Part shown: positions 10,528-24,852 of the stretch, in pieces
Position numbering within the stretch: position 1 is the first letter of the stretch
Layout: each line of letters begins with the position of its first letter
Assembly (NCBI GenBank): GCA_031763025.1
Contig: JASSKH010000010.1
Location: forward strand, 9,193,427 to 9,257,426
DNA from: Macrocystis pyrifera
Lineage: Eukaryota > Sar > Phaeophyceae > Laminariales > Laminariaceae
Reading direction: 5' to 3'
DNA length: 64,000 nt
Made by a program: the position numbers and the translations under genes
The notes under the pieces: generated by a model
Told to the model about the DNA's origin: nothing
Databases searched by the model: none
The model's input: only the letters and a program-made list of their open reading frames with translations

Positions 10528-13500
10528 GTGAGTGAAAGAAATGAAAAGAGAACGAGGCAGCTCGAGGGGTTGTATCGTACAGCAGTCTTCACAGTATCAA
10601 CAGTAGTACACTAGGTGTGTATGGCAAAAGAGAGCGATACGAATTTTCGCAAAAGCATTTCAAGTGCAGTACAGTACAGACGAGTTCGACCGAATTACTA
10701 CTGTAGTCGGCACTCAGCTTTGACGCTCTGCACACGTATTGCTGACTCGGGGGGAGAGTGTGGTCGCCGCTCGACGGTCTTATATCATCGCCGCGGCAAA
10801 AACCAGCGGCATGCATATCTTGCCCATGCGTGCAGAAAACGATGAATACTGTAGTACCGGCGGGGGAGAACGGAATACACCTGTGACCTGTGACCTCGAC
10901 TTGTCCGGCTGGTCGCCGAGAGCAAAACCTCTTGCGACCAGGGATGTAAAAAACACAAGCAACGATGTAAACAACAACAGAAAACAACCACTACCGTTTC
11001 GCCATGCTTCGAAGTATGTGCTGTGTAGAATTCCATCATCAACGGCTATTTCGTGGAGAGTACCGCCTGAGAACACAGCTGCCTGCAGAGACACTCCTGC
11101 CCGTCCGCCCCTCCTCCTGCCTCAATGAAACAGAACGTCTGCTATCGGGATGTCACGTGGCTTAACGGCGACCGCTTAGTCCTGGCTGCGCACGAGGGTA
11201 TCGTAGTGCTGATTTCGCCGAGCGACGTCCTGCAAGAGTGGGATGTGCATGCCGGCGGCAAGCTTGACGGGCCGACTTCCTTTCGATCTCGCGACCCCAA
11301 ACCCGGGTCAAGAAAATAGTACTTTCCTTGAAACCGACGGTAACTTCTACTCCGGTGACTCCTCTTCCTCCTCTTCCGGGTTGGCAGGTAGACCACAGGG
11401 GGACAACATGAGTGTGAGCGAATCTTTTTGTTGTTTTAGGCAGGGTGGCTTCTCCGCACGAACTCATCAGGGCACATCATATACATCGCCTCACGAGTGT
11501 GTTATAGTATGTGCATTCTCTGTGTTTAAACACCCTTTTCTAAACCTATCCGGTGCTTGTGGATCCCTGCTGGCCAGTTATCAGTTTGTTTCCCGTTTCT
11601 TTCGCGGAACGATGTATAGGCGAACCGTATATCATTCCTGCGTCTACCATCACCCAGCGCCCGCGAGTAGTGGCGACAAAAAGCAGGTGTAGAGACACCA
11701 TACGCCTGATGTTTGAACCACGCTTACCTGGACGTTCAGTAGTTTATTGATAACCATGACGCCTGCGGAAGACGATATCCCATCGACGGATGGCGTTTTT
11801 GCGTGATCAGGTCATGGCGGGGGGCTCAACGTTGTCGCAGCCCACGGGATGGGTTTCCTGGTCGGCGGCGACAGCGGGCGAGTGCTGGTTTTCGAGGAGG
11901 ATAGGAAGGAAGGCGGCGCCGCCGCCAGGGATGCGTACACGCTGACCCGCGTTGTGCGGGTGTTCGCCGTCGATCTCGTAGAGCTCAAGCCGGCGGAGGG
12001 TTCAAACTACCGATGGGTGGGTGGATGGGTAGGCGGGTGGGTGGGTAGGTTGGATGAAATGTAAAAAAAATCGCGACAAACGTACGAAAGCGCTTTGTAA
12101 TCACGAATCATTTACGTACCTGGTACCAGGTATGACACACGGATTATACGGTCTGGGTGCACGTTTTCAATTTTACCGTGCTCCTCGCTTGAGGAACTCT
12201 CCATCTCCCCCCGCAAAAAAAAAGGCTTCAGAAAAAATCTTACGCTTGACCCGGTGAGAAAAAAAAAAAGGATTGCCTAGATCCGCAACGAAAAATACCT
12301 AAAGCAGTATAAAAACAAAGGACGCTGGGTAGTTAGTTTTTCAGTAGAGAAGCCCCGTCACCCAGAAGAAGCTTGGCCGAAAGGGGCTACATCACCCTAT
12401 AAGGCACGCGTCGTTCGTGCTCTCCTAGAGACTACCGATGGGTGGGTGGAATGGAATGCATACTACTGACGACAGAAACATCTTGCGAAAGCGCTTTGGG
12501 TTTCCACGAAATATTGATTTTTTTGTGCGTTCGTACCAGCCGATGGGTGGGTAAATGGAATGGGGTGTGCTTTCTTGGCGACAAAGCGTACGAAACCGCC
12601 GCGGCGGTTCCGACAGATGTTTCCAACAAATGTTTGCAAGGTATCAATACACGCGATCCCCACAGCCCCAGCGACGTCTCCTGCCCCAACCTGAGTTTTC
12701 TGTCACCTCTTCCTCCTTCTCCCTCTTCATCTCCCTGATCATCCTTCGAGGAAACTAGCCCCAACCGAAATACCTCAGAATGTCGTTTTTAGGCAGAGTC
12801 ACCGACGATCCGAGATTGAGCTTACGCCTCAAGGAAGGAGGGGCTGGGGGCGGGAGATTGGAGACGCTGTTGTGGTGTAGATGCCCCAAATTCTTGCTAA
12901 CGCCTTGCTCCACTCTCTTGTGACACCCCTTTTAATTGACGTAAACAGGTGTTTCGCGCAAGGGCAGGTATGCAGACGGAAAAACACATTCGTAAGACAG
13001 ACAGGCACCACCACCTAGGCTATGAAACACGCTGTGTGTCCACGATGCACCTCAAAATCAAAACCCAGGTCACATGACAGCTCTTCTCAGCTATGTTCTC
13101 CTACACGCCCAATCATTGATTACGCCAAGCGACCCATACTTAGCATAATGCCGTCTCCCCCCCCCCCCCCTCTCTCCCCGCTTGTTGCACCCGCGCAGCT
13201 CTTAGCAGGGGCGGGAGATGGAGAAATCGGACTCCTTGACTCGCACGAACTTTTCAGCAGAAGCAGCAGTACTGTAATTCCTGATGGTGACTCCTCCACG
13301 TCTAGCTCCCCCTCCGTCGGTGGTGACGGGCCGACGAGGCGAGTTCGCGCGTCGGCAACAAGGGGCAAGGGAGAAACCCTGCAGGTGGCGTTACCGGCGG
13401 TGCCTCGGTCTTCTTCCCGCCACGCGCCGAAAAAGTCGCGCGGTGTCAACGGCGGCAATGTGCAGCCGATATCTACGGGTACAGCGGCGGGGGTGGGGGC

Positions 13501-16500
13501 GGGGGCAGCACAAGGAGAAAGTCTTGAAACAAGCGCGGCTGGCGGGGGTGGAGACGGTGGCTGTGGCGGCGAAGTCATACCCCGAGGGTTTGCTAAAGCT
13601 ATGGACGCGTTTGAGGTCTCGCTGTCTAGAGACGCCACGGAGGCGGAGGTTTTCTCTGGAGGTGGGTCCAGGCAACAAGCGAAGGGCGGGGGGACAGGTA
13701 CCGCTGCCGCCACCGCGGTGGTTGATGTTACTCCCGAGCCTGGAGCGTTGGGAACACCCAGCGCTCTGTACCGCCCCGTGGTGCGCGGACTCGGCATACC
13801 GGAGCAGCTGATGCACGGCGAGGGCGCGCGAGGATCGTTGGGCTGCCTCTGTTTGTGCGCGAGAAAGCCGTTGATAGCGGGGATCGCACGGCGGGGGGTG
13901 AAGCAGCAGGCAGAGTCTTCAGGTCGGGGGGCGGCGGCGGCGGGAACGGGAACGGGAGTGCCGGCGTTGATGTTGGTGCCGAGGTAGGCGGCAGTGATGG
14001 TGGCAGTGAGATTGGCAGGGGCGATGAGGAAAGGCCGCGGTACCAGCGGCCGGGAGCGGTATTCGGCGCCGCGGGGGTCGAAATTCAAGTCTGGAACTAC
14101 CGCACGAAGCGGCCGCTCGTGAAGCACCGGTTTGGGGAAGGCTCTTCTGGTGGTGGCAGCGATGAGGTGGCAGGGGGCGCTGGAGAAATGAACGCCCCCG
14201 GGGGAGAAGCAGACCCAAACGGAGGAGGGGACGGGGGGGGGGGGGGGGGGGGGGAGACGCTGTGAACCCCGTCGCGATATCCCTCCATCCTTCCGGAGAC
14301 TTCATCGCGGTCGCCTTCCGCCATTATGTGAACATTTTTTATATTGTAGGCGGCGGCGGAGGCGACGCCATCGGTACGGGGGACGGCAATAACGGGAACG
14401 AAGGCGGTGGCAATGGCGGTGGCGGTGATGGTGATGGCGGCGATGGCGGACATAGAAGCATGACTTCATCTGCGGATGCCTCATCCGTACTGCTGCCGCA
14501 TTCAGGGGCCGCGCTTTCAATCGACGCGGCAGAGCTGGCCCCCCTCGCGGTTCTCCGATCCGACCAGCGGGAGTTCATGACGAAGGGGATGTTTAGCGCG
14601 GCGGGGGAGCAGGATCCGGTGATCAACCACGACCCGATTTCGGCCCTCCACTATTCCCCGGGAGGGCATCTGCTAGCGGTGGTCACAGGAAAGGTACATA
14701 CCGCATTCCATTGAAAAACACTGACGACCCTGCCTGTACCGGGGGAACATTTTTCTCTGCCTCACGGTCTGTGACCACAAAATTAATATCTCTCCAGGAT
14801 GAGGAATCAAGACGGAGACTGGATGTACTCCAGGGTAAGGAATTAAGACGGACACTGGATGTACTGTCGGGTAGGAAGAACGGTTCAATGTGAACACAAC
14901 ACGCACAATAGTGAGAACGTAAAATGGTGTGAAAACATAGGGGGTACATGACTTTTAGGTCTATCATGGGTTCTTATTAGCATCATATGCCCCCCCAGTA
15001 CTAGAACGCCTGCCAGAGAGGGGGTAGCTTTTCTGGGCGACAGGAAAGCGCTTTTCTATCAGACGGGCCCCTCCAAGGCCGTTGGAAATCCTGGAGAACT
15101 GAAAATCTATTACAGCGAAACCCACCACGGGTTTCTATGTCCCCACCGTCTGTACAATAACTTAACATGTTACTTGATACTACACGCACTGCCTTCCCCG
15201 TGCAGTAGATTCATCTTGCCCAGTATCCCCCCAAAGTCTTGGGCCGGGGACCTCAGGGACTCCGTGCTTAACACCCGGTCGGGCACCAGTGTCCCCCCCG
15301 GGCCGAGAGTAGATCTACCCATGCGACTCTGTCAACCATTGGCAACTATGCAGGAAAGTCCGCCTCACAAGCGGTTCTTAGCACGACGCAGCTCACGTCT
15401 GTCTACATAGTCGGTGAAAACCCGATGTGCTCTATCCCCGCTGCAGGGATGCGAGGGTCTATGGTCATACGACGACGGCCATGCATGACACGGGTGCACC
15501 CCCCCTCCCCTCCACCCGACACGCCTGATCCGCAATACCTCGTACCCCCCTCCTTCCCTCCCATCGGAAACCTAGGTGGTGCAAATCCTGGGCGTTCATA
15601 GCGGCGCCGCGGGAGGCCGCCTCGGGCGCGTTCAGACTCTCTCAGGCCACGCCTCCCTAGTCTCCTCGTTCTGCTGGGGAGCGGATGACCGGCGCTGCTG
15701 GACGGCGGCGGACGGTTATCTGTTCGAGTGGGAGGTACGGCGTCAGCTGGGATTCAACTTCAATTCCGAACGCCATGTTTGTGACGAAACTAAGTTACAC
15801 TCTGTCCGAAAATGCAAGGACTGTTGGGGTATCGATGTGATGATGATGATGACATGATGATGTTTTTACATTAGCTCGTTTCCCTGAAAACTAGCCCTTG
15901 GTCACATAGAAATACCTAAACGGAGGACTTCAGTTCCAAACGCTCTGCTGGTGAAAAATAAAAACTGAGCACTCGATCCGAAATTAGAAGGACCGTTTGG
16001 GCAATCATATAATTCGTATCGATTGCCAAACGTTCTTACTTTTTCGGACAGAATGGAAGTATTTTTCAGTTTCGACTTTGGTTTCTGTCGCTGTCTATCC
16101 TTGCGCGAATGGCCTATGATACTTACATACACTAGGACGAGCGTGGCCCTTCGTGCGGACTCTGGGAGATGGGGCTCTGAGACAAGGGAGAAAAATTGAT
16201 GCAAGTGGAAACGGGTGCAGCAAACCACCAGCGATCATACCGTATACGACCGCTGTTCCTGGACACTGCTGTTCGGTGTCCTCGCCGACGATCCGTGCCC
16301 CGTCCCGCCTCGCTCCGACATATACACCAGGTTGGCGCCGGGATGGGCGCACTCGGAAACGACGGTGTCCGGCGCGGGGAGTTCGTCAGCAAACGCGTGA
16401 TTTTCGAGGGGATAGTATCCGATCCCGCCCTCGACGGAGGCGTTGCTGCCTGCTGCGTCGCTGGCAACGGCGGCGCCTTCAACCCTAGCGCTAACTATGG

Positions 16501-19500
16501 AAGCACCCGCAGCGGCACTAATTTCGGAAGTACCCGCGGCGGTGGTGGCGGCGGCGGAGTGCCGGGAGCGGCCGTACGCGGAGCTGACGGGGGGGGAGGC
16601 ACGAGTAGCAGTCGAAAAAAAACCTCACCACCGTGACGGAGGATCACCGGCAGACTTAGCCCTCGTGACAAGCGGCAGCGCCACCAAAGATCATGGCCGA
16701 GACGAATCAGGTCACGGCGGCCGACGCCCCTCGCGAGGACAAAGCTTCGATGGGAACGACCAGACAGATGCTGCGTCGCCTTTTTTTGTTGCTCCTGTTT
16801 CAGTCCCTATATCTGCCCCTGGCGGAAGCGGTGGCGGCAGCGGCGGCGGTGGCGGTGGCAGTGACGGTGGTCCCGCTGGTCGCGTCTACAGCGGCCGCGC
16901 TACAGCCGGAGGGAGTTCCACACCCGCGGAAGGCGTCTCCATCAAAGGCGGCAGGGTTAGGGGAACTGGCAGTGGTGGTGGTGTCGGAGGGATGGGGGGC
17001 GGCAGAGACACGTCGTTCGTGTTTGTGTGGCCCGGTAAGCTGGAGGCCACAACGGAGGCCGGGCTGCAGGCGCGGGTTCCGTATCGACTGACCTGCGTGA
17101 GGGTAACAGCGTTCGAGTCTCGCTTCAGGGGGGCACGGAATGCCCTACTGGCGGGGACGAAGGAGGGTTTGGTGCTGGCGTTCGACTGGGGTTGTCTTCT
17201 TCGAGACAGTGCGAGCGGGGGGGGGGAAAAATGAAGGACAACTGGGGTGGGAGGGCGAGGTGCTCGCTCCTTCTGCGCAGGTGAGGTAGGCGGCGGGGGG
17301 GGGGGAGAGGGTTGACGCGATTCCCAAACATCCCTCTTCGCGGTATGTTCTTGTTGATGCCGTCTCTTTTTAAATTAAACGGGATGTTACAGTTTGTGAC
17401 TGGTTCGATTTTTACCGTTGGATGTGTAACCGTTTCAGTGTTTACCGCTTTAAGTGTGACAGTTTCAGTTGTTACCGGCCCCTTGGTGACCGTTGAAGTT
17501 TTTACAGGTATGCGTGTGACCGTTTCAGCTTTTACCGGTGCATTTGAGACCATTTCATCTTTTTCCCGTTACCTTCGTGAACGTTTCATTTTTACCGCGA
17601 CAAGTGTGACCGCTTCAGTTTTTTTATGCTGCGTATGTATCTACGAGGATTCCTGCCTACCTTCCGATCAAGTGCTCTCAACGTCTCAGCTACTATGTAA
17701 GTGCGTACTTGTGAACGGCGTTTCGGTAAATCTTCTACACCATCGCAACACGCAAGCACCGCTTTTTCTCTTTTTGCTCTGAAAACAACACCTCGCGGCG
17801 GCAGGTCTGCCTGCACAGCCGACCAATAACTTCACTAGCGCTGACGGCCGACGGAAAACATTTCTTCACCGCATCGAGCGACGGCGCTGTTTTCATGTGC
17901 AAGATTCAGGTGAACTAAAAAAACGACAGTCTGGCGGAAGATGGGGGGGGATACGTAAACCGCGCGTGTCTAGCGATGGGGAGAAGGGGAGGGGGGGGGG
18001 GGGGGGGGGGTACGTGAACCGCACGTGCGCAAATGGAAGTTGGGGTGGCTAAACTCTTTACGGACTTGACTACAGTATGGCAGGGAAAAAAGACACAGGC
18101 TATGACGATTTGTGGTACTCAGGGGACCCCGACGAGATTAATATCCACATAATAAGAAACCTGGGGGAGTGCCAGGATGTCCCCTGACTACCACATATTT
18201 ATCAGCATTCGCTACGCATGGCAGCCTTGTACTGTTAAGTTTAGGGGTCACGCATTTTAGTACCGGAACAACGGAACCCCAAGGGAGAGAGTTGTACATG
18301 AAGCTCGAATCGTTGTCCTGCTGGTTTTTCAGATTGCTTGCCATACACCGTAACGTTCTTGCTATGTCCCGAAAGGTAAGGGAAGAGTGTATTAAACATT
18401 TTATATAGAAAATGTCCTTGTGGATTTAGGGCAGAGTGGTAGGTAACTTCAAGCCTAGTGTTGCCATAAAACGTCCGGTACCACTCGCAATGAGCGCACC
18501 AACAGATCGCACGGAGGTCTTGGTCGGCGGCGGCGAAAGGCGAGAGGAGAAAGGGACTGTACTGGCGCCTCATTTATAGCATGCCTAACTGCGCAATGTG
18601 GTCAGTCCTGTCGGCAGCTCCTTCTGACCAGTATATATCGTGGTGCGTAAGGTGGTCCCATCCCATGCCGCCACAGGGCGTGCGGGTGAATGTCTTGGCA
18701 TGCACGTATGTATACTACCAGTTTTTCCTCAAAAATATACTGACCGCTTCCATATTTGTATTTTATCAAGAAGCTTTCCTCATATTTCTGGACCCGAGTG
18801 GTATTTTGTATGTACTGAATGCTTTGTGTTTATCTTGCGCCCCATGTATGCGAATCTAGTGTGCCTGTGGTGGAGGCGAGTGTTGAGCGCGACATGAAAG
18901 GATACTTCAATATTTTATTCCGGATTTCTACATCCAGGGAGAAGTAGGAGTCGATTCGCCCTCTCCGCTGCGTCTGCTCTGTTCCATTCTGCTTATTGAT
19001 GCATCTTAGTTGCACTGAATCGGAGATAAACAATTTCTGCTAATGTATGTAACTGCCACAGCACGAGAAATGTAGAACGTAAATGTTGCCCGTCGTGTAT
19101 TCCTCCTCCTCCTCCTCCTCCTCCTCCTCCTTCTCCTCCCCCTCTTCTCGAGAAAGATTCAGTGCCGCAGCAACTATAACTCTACGTACCCCTCTCCCCT
19201 CTCCCGCCCGTACATTCTCACGACGACAACAACAACAAACATCCGCCAGCTGGAAGGGAGACGCATGAACGCTGACGTCACGGCAACAGGTGCCGAAGCT
19301 ACCCCGACAACAACGATGCCGCTATCCACCACACAAACCCGACAGTCGGGAAACCTTGCGGTGAAGAAGCTCCTCGGGGACAACAAGGTGGCAAACAATT
19401 AATAATTTAACCCTCTTCAACAAGCTCCCTATCACATGCCGTGGAGCACGAAAGATAACACACCCGGTGGAAATGGCGGCTTATAAGAGGCCCACATAGT

Positions 19501-22500
19501 GAAAATGGCCGCTTCACATACGCCTGGGACGAATTTTCGGAGCTGAATATCTCCAAAGCAGGGGGGGGGGGGGGGGTGTACTCGATAGGAGAGATGTACT
19601 CGATCTCATGCATGGCCGTAGTCGTATGACCATAGACCCTCGCATCCCTACAATGCCGGGACGGAGCATGTCGGGTTTTCACCGACCAGGCAGACATTGC
19701 TTGCACCAAGCGCGAAGCGCCGTGAGGTGTCCGGCGAGTCGCATGAAGGGTGAGCTGCATCTTACGAAGAACCGCTTGTGAGGCGGACGTGCATATGGAT
19801 GACAGCTTCAATTAGTTAGTTTAATTTCCGGTGTAGCCAAAGCAGGGGGGGGGGGGGGAGGCACACACAACAACGAATTTTTGGCGGCTTTAGAAAAACC
19901 TCGACCATACCTTTTTTTCGCCATAAAACGCATCGCTCGGCGTTCGTTTGCACCTCCCTCGTTTGTCGAGAAGAAACCAGCTTCGAAATTCGTTGGAGGG
20001 GGTGTGTTATCTTATCACCCGAGCGTGATAGTGTGATACGGTATACAAATATGCGTGTGCGGTAGGTAGCCCTCTACAAAATGACTCCGCGACAGGGGGA
20101 AACAAGGGGAGTCATATTTTTGCCCACTATTTTTCGCCCACATACCGACCGTATGCGGCCGGTACCAACTCTGATGAGGGACGTCTTATCCAGAACGCAC
20201 TATGTTGCCCTCAAAGGGGCAACGCACTATCACGGGGGTCCATAGTTAATAGGACCTATGGTATACATAAAAACCTATATGTTTACATATTTTTACAACA
20301 ACAAAATGTGGTCCCATTAACTATGGACCCCCGCAATAGGGCTTGTTCTCGTTCTGGGAAGAATACGGGTTTCGTGTGGATGCCGTTTTCCGCCCCTAAG
20401 GGGTTGTCTGTTCTTTGGGGACAACGGGTATTTTCTCCGTCGTATTCTTCGGGAGGAAAACGGGTTTACTATGTGTGCCGCGTTTTCCAGCCAGAAAAAA
20501 AAAAAGGGTTTAGTTTTGTTTTGTCGTGCTCTGGGCTTGAGCGTCTACTAGATAGCATGCGCTTCAACTAGCGGGGTATATTCGTTGAATAGTGCTGGGA
20601 GAGAACGAGTATTTTCTGCGTATGCCATTTGTTTGATTTTGACCTCAGCGTTAAGAGGTCTATGCCGCTCAGAAACAGCGATAGAAGGCGTATGGTGGGG
20701 GGGGGGGCGAGGTGGAGTATACTCGTGTCATGCATGACCGTAGTCGCTTGACTATAGACCCCTACATCCCTACAATGCCGGGGCGATACACGTCAGTTTT
20801 TCGCCGGCCAGACAGACATTGCTTTGCTTGCACCAAGCGCGGAGCGAAACATGACGTGCTCGGCGAGTAGCAAATGGAGGGTGAGCTGTGTGTGGTGGGG
20901 GGGGGGGGGGAGAAGGGCGCGGTGGGCCGGTATGTATGCTCTCTCATGTAGGGAGAAAGACGGAGCGAAGCCCGCGCCAGGAGGCCTACAAAAAGGCTGA
21001 ACTCAGGAACGCTAAACGGGTACGAAAAAGCTGCAGAACGCCCATCTCACTGTTTTGCGGTGGGGACGTCATACTATCTCCTCTGCCATGTTGTTGTTGC
21101 TACATCAGGCGGTGGAACGCGGGATGGAAGGGGCCGCATGCATGACGGTAGCAACAGCAGGCGGGAGCTGCATGGCTTTGGAGGCGTCTGTGGAGGAGAG
21201 CTTGGTGCTCATGGAGCAAGAGGTTCGGCTTGCGTGTAACCGACCCAAAGCTTTTTTTTTTGGCTACGCGTCTTCTTTTACCGCGTCAAAGGCGACCCAG
21301 GCCTGTCCCCCATGGGCTCAGAATCGGTGATGGATTTTTGTTTTTTTTTGCATTTCCGGGATCGTTTCACAAGCAGACGCGATGTATGCATGTTTTGGAA
21401 ACCTTTTATTAAGCATGTTATGGTCAGTACTAAGCAGAGATATATGCTCCCTTAACAAGGACATATGTACCATTCATGAGGTCATATAAATCCCGTAGAG
21501 CAACGCAATTGAAGTATCGCACACGGCTTGAAAAAAAAATTATAAATTTGACGAAATCCTCGATCTCACAGCCGATGTGTATTTCTTTCAAAAAATTATG
21601 TTAATGCCGGCACGTTTCATGTTCGAACGCCCTCTTGCTAGACCCCTGCGCCTCGTCTATTATTTGTTGCCACTGAAGGAAAGAAGCACACGCCTGGTGC
21701 TACGGGGTGCGTGTATACGTACCTGCATTGGTTGAGTGCGCCCCGTCTTGCCGCCGAGGGAAAACTTGACGCAAAAAACGCCTCCCTGACCGGAAAGCCA
21801 GCACGCTTCTACTGATGCCTGCCGGAACCTACAGTAGCTAACTGTTCGATACGAAACGCCTAGCCCCCGCCCCGCCCCACCCGGTTCAGTTTGTTCGCTC
21901 GGAGGCTCGGAGATACGTACGTACGCACGCATGTATGTATGTATGCACGGGTCTAAGTTTCCCAATGCTCACGGCCAAAAATGGTTGTGTGACATCTGGG
22001 ACAACAGGGATGCCAGCAAGGCAGGAGTGAAAAACAAGCTTGCTGTTGACGCTTAAAACGCTTCGAACAAGCGGTAAACCCCCCCCCCCCTCCCACGCCT
22101 TACCCCCCCCCCCGGGGCGTGCACGCGCGCGTGGATCCCCCCCCCCCCCTCCGTTCCACTCGACACTGTGTTTTATATGCTAGAAAGTCCGCCTTACAAG
22201 CGGTTCTTAGTCAGATGCAGCTCACCCCTTCATGCGACTCGCCCAACACCTTACGGTACTTCGCACTTGGTGCAAGCAATGCTTGCCCAGTCGGTGAAAA
22301 CGCCAACGTGCTCTGTCCCAACTTTTCAAGGAGGCAACGGTCAATAATCGTACGACTACGGCTACGCATAACATGAGTACACCTTCCCCCCCCCTCCCCC
22401 CCCTCCCGCCCGACCCTCCCACGCCCCGCCGGCGGTCGCCGATCGTACATGTGCGCGTAAATCCCCCCCCCCTCTCCTCCCTGGTCGGTGAAACTCCGAC

Positions 22501-24816
22501 GTGCTCCGTCCCGACATTGTAAGGATGCGAGGGTCTGTAGTCATACGACTACGGCCATGCATGACAGTGAGTACACCCCCCCTCCCTCCTGCTCCCTGAT
22601 ACCGTGGCAATTTCCTCGGCGGCGTAGGTGGTCGGAAAGCTTCAGGCCAAGGCCGCTTCGGCTCTCCAGCAGCTGACGCAGGTTCAACATCAGGCCAGCT
22701 TCAAGCTGGAGAGGCAGCGTCTGGCCCACGAAAAAGACGCTCGCGGCTGCAAAGGCAACCGGCAGAGAAGAGGTGCGGTAGCCACGTACTTGGCATGCAG
22801 AGTAGAGCAAGCGAGCCCCCAGGAGATAGAGGAGGGAGGGGGGGCGGGAGCGGTAAGACTGTAAGGGGTGTGTTAAGATCTCCCAACTGTAGACAACGAA
22901 CAGTTCCGTTTGTGATGAATATAGTCGCTTGCTACCAGAAAGCTAGGATATGAGATGCAAAGGCGGGTCCCCGGGGGTGGGTGGGCGGATGGGCGGGCGG
23001 CTGGGTGGGCGGACGTCCAAGCCGCGCAACCCCCACCTGCCCAACCCCCACCCACGTATCTTCCCCCCCCCCCCGACCTCCCCCTCCCCCTCCATCCCTC
23101 CCCAACCCCCCCGAACCCCCCCCCCCCCCCATCAAGTAATGACTGCCTGGTCGGTGAAAACCCGATCTGCTCCGCCCCGTCATGGCAAGGATAACGGACA
23201 CGGGTATGTGGTCATACGACTATGTACGGGCACGTGTGACATGAATACCTTTCCCCCCCTAACCTTCTCACTCCTGCACCCACTTCACCTGCAATGTCTG
23301 GCTACCGCGCGAAAACGAATGGTGCCTGGTGTTTTGTACATAGCTCTCTCGCGTGGAGGGCGAGCTTGAGGCGCTGCGGCTGGTCCTTGTTCGGGCCGAG
23401 CGTGATCGGGAGAGCGACTCCCGAAGAAACGCCGAACAGAGGAAGAGGTAGGTTGCGACTTGGTGCGACAGCGAAACCATATACGTACGGTGTATATATA
23501 TTAGTTATTTTGCGTCTGTGCACGAACTATTAATAAACCCTTTGGGGCTTAAGAGGGGACAAGCAAAATCGCCCGAAAAAAAAAAAAAAAAAAGAATCAA
23601 AACAGGATACGCGCGGCGCAATCTTCAAGGGGCTAACACAAACAAATACCAGAGCCGTGCTACGGTACTTTGGGGCTCCCGCCATGTGCAAGATCGACCG
23701 ACCTCCACAAATTTTTGTGCAGGACGTGCGTCATCAATTTCAACCTTGCACGTCGGCCCAAACCAACCCGACCCCAGGCCCAACTCTAACCCTAACCCTG
23801 ACCTTGACCCTAACCCTAACCCTGACGCCAACTCCAACCCTAACCCCAACCGTTTGGGGGGCTCGAGGTCACTAGGGCCGGCACGCGGCTCCGCCGCGTA
23901 TTTCGGAAGCGTTTTCCCCAAAAAAACGCCTGGCGGCCGAAAGACCCGCCTTGACCAATAAGATCCGCATCCTGCGCGAAGTTTTGTGCTGGCCGCTCCT
24001 GCGCATAGATCGAGTCATATTTTGGGGGTTTTACGCTTTTGAGTGGAGGCCTTTGCCACCGGGGGGGGGGGGGGTCCTGAAGTGAGGAGCTAGATACAAA
24101 ACATAATTGGGGTCCAATGCGTATTTTTTTATGCTACTCGAGGGAGGCCTAGTCTCTAGCCCATGGGATCGTTGTCACAAGGCTCAACGTTGGTTGCCGG
24201 CGCGAGACATTGAGCTCTTCGGAGAAGTGAGGGGAACCCCAGAAAAAGGTCGGTTGCTACGCCTATACCGTGGCACGTGTCTACGATAGCCGTGCGGCGG
24301 TATCAACAGTAGTCTACTGCTTCGGTAAATTAACTCAACAGTAGTCTATTGCTTCGACAACAGACTCAACAATAGTCTACTGCTTCGATATTTAGACTCA
24401 ACAGTAGTCTACAGGTTGACACTAGACTCAACAATAGTCTATTGCTTCGACAAAGAGACTCAACAATGGTCTATTTCTTCGAAAAAAATCTCAACAGTAG
24501 GCCGCTGCTTCGACAATAGGCTCAACAACAGCATATAGCTTAGAAAATAGGCGGGGGTGGGAAATCTACCGATATCCACTGCACTACCGGCTACTCAAGA
24601 CTGAGGAACGTGTCTATCGATAAGACCTTTTCGGCGACAATACATTGGAAAATTGGGAGCAATGGGCGATTGTCGTGGTGAGATGCAGAATTCTTCATGC
24701 AAGATGCCATAGCATAGGCACTAGAACAAAAGCATTGCTGTAGGTTTCCCCCGCTTGCCGTTGCACGGCTCGTTGCACAGTAATTATTTCGTGCATACCC
24801 ATAGGATCTTCGCCCG

Positions 24817-24852
<36 letters not shown>

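Noticed and set aside
18480-18560. Candidate CFAP57 exon with TEVLVGGGERREEK
   Set aside because: Resembles the family's EEVLV region, but no usable donor follows and the 21109 exon fits that position better.
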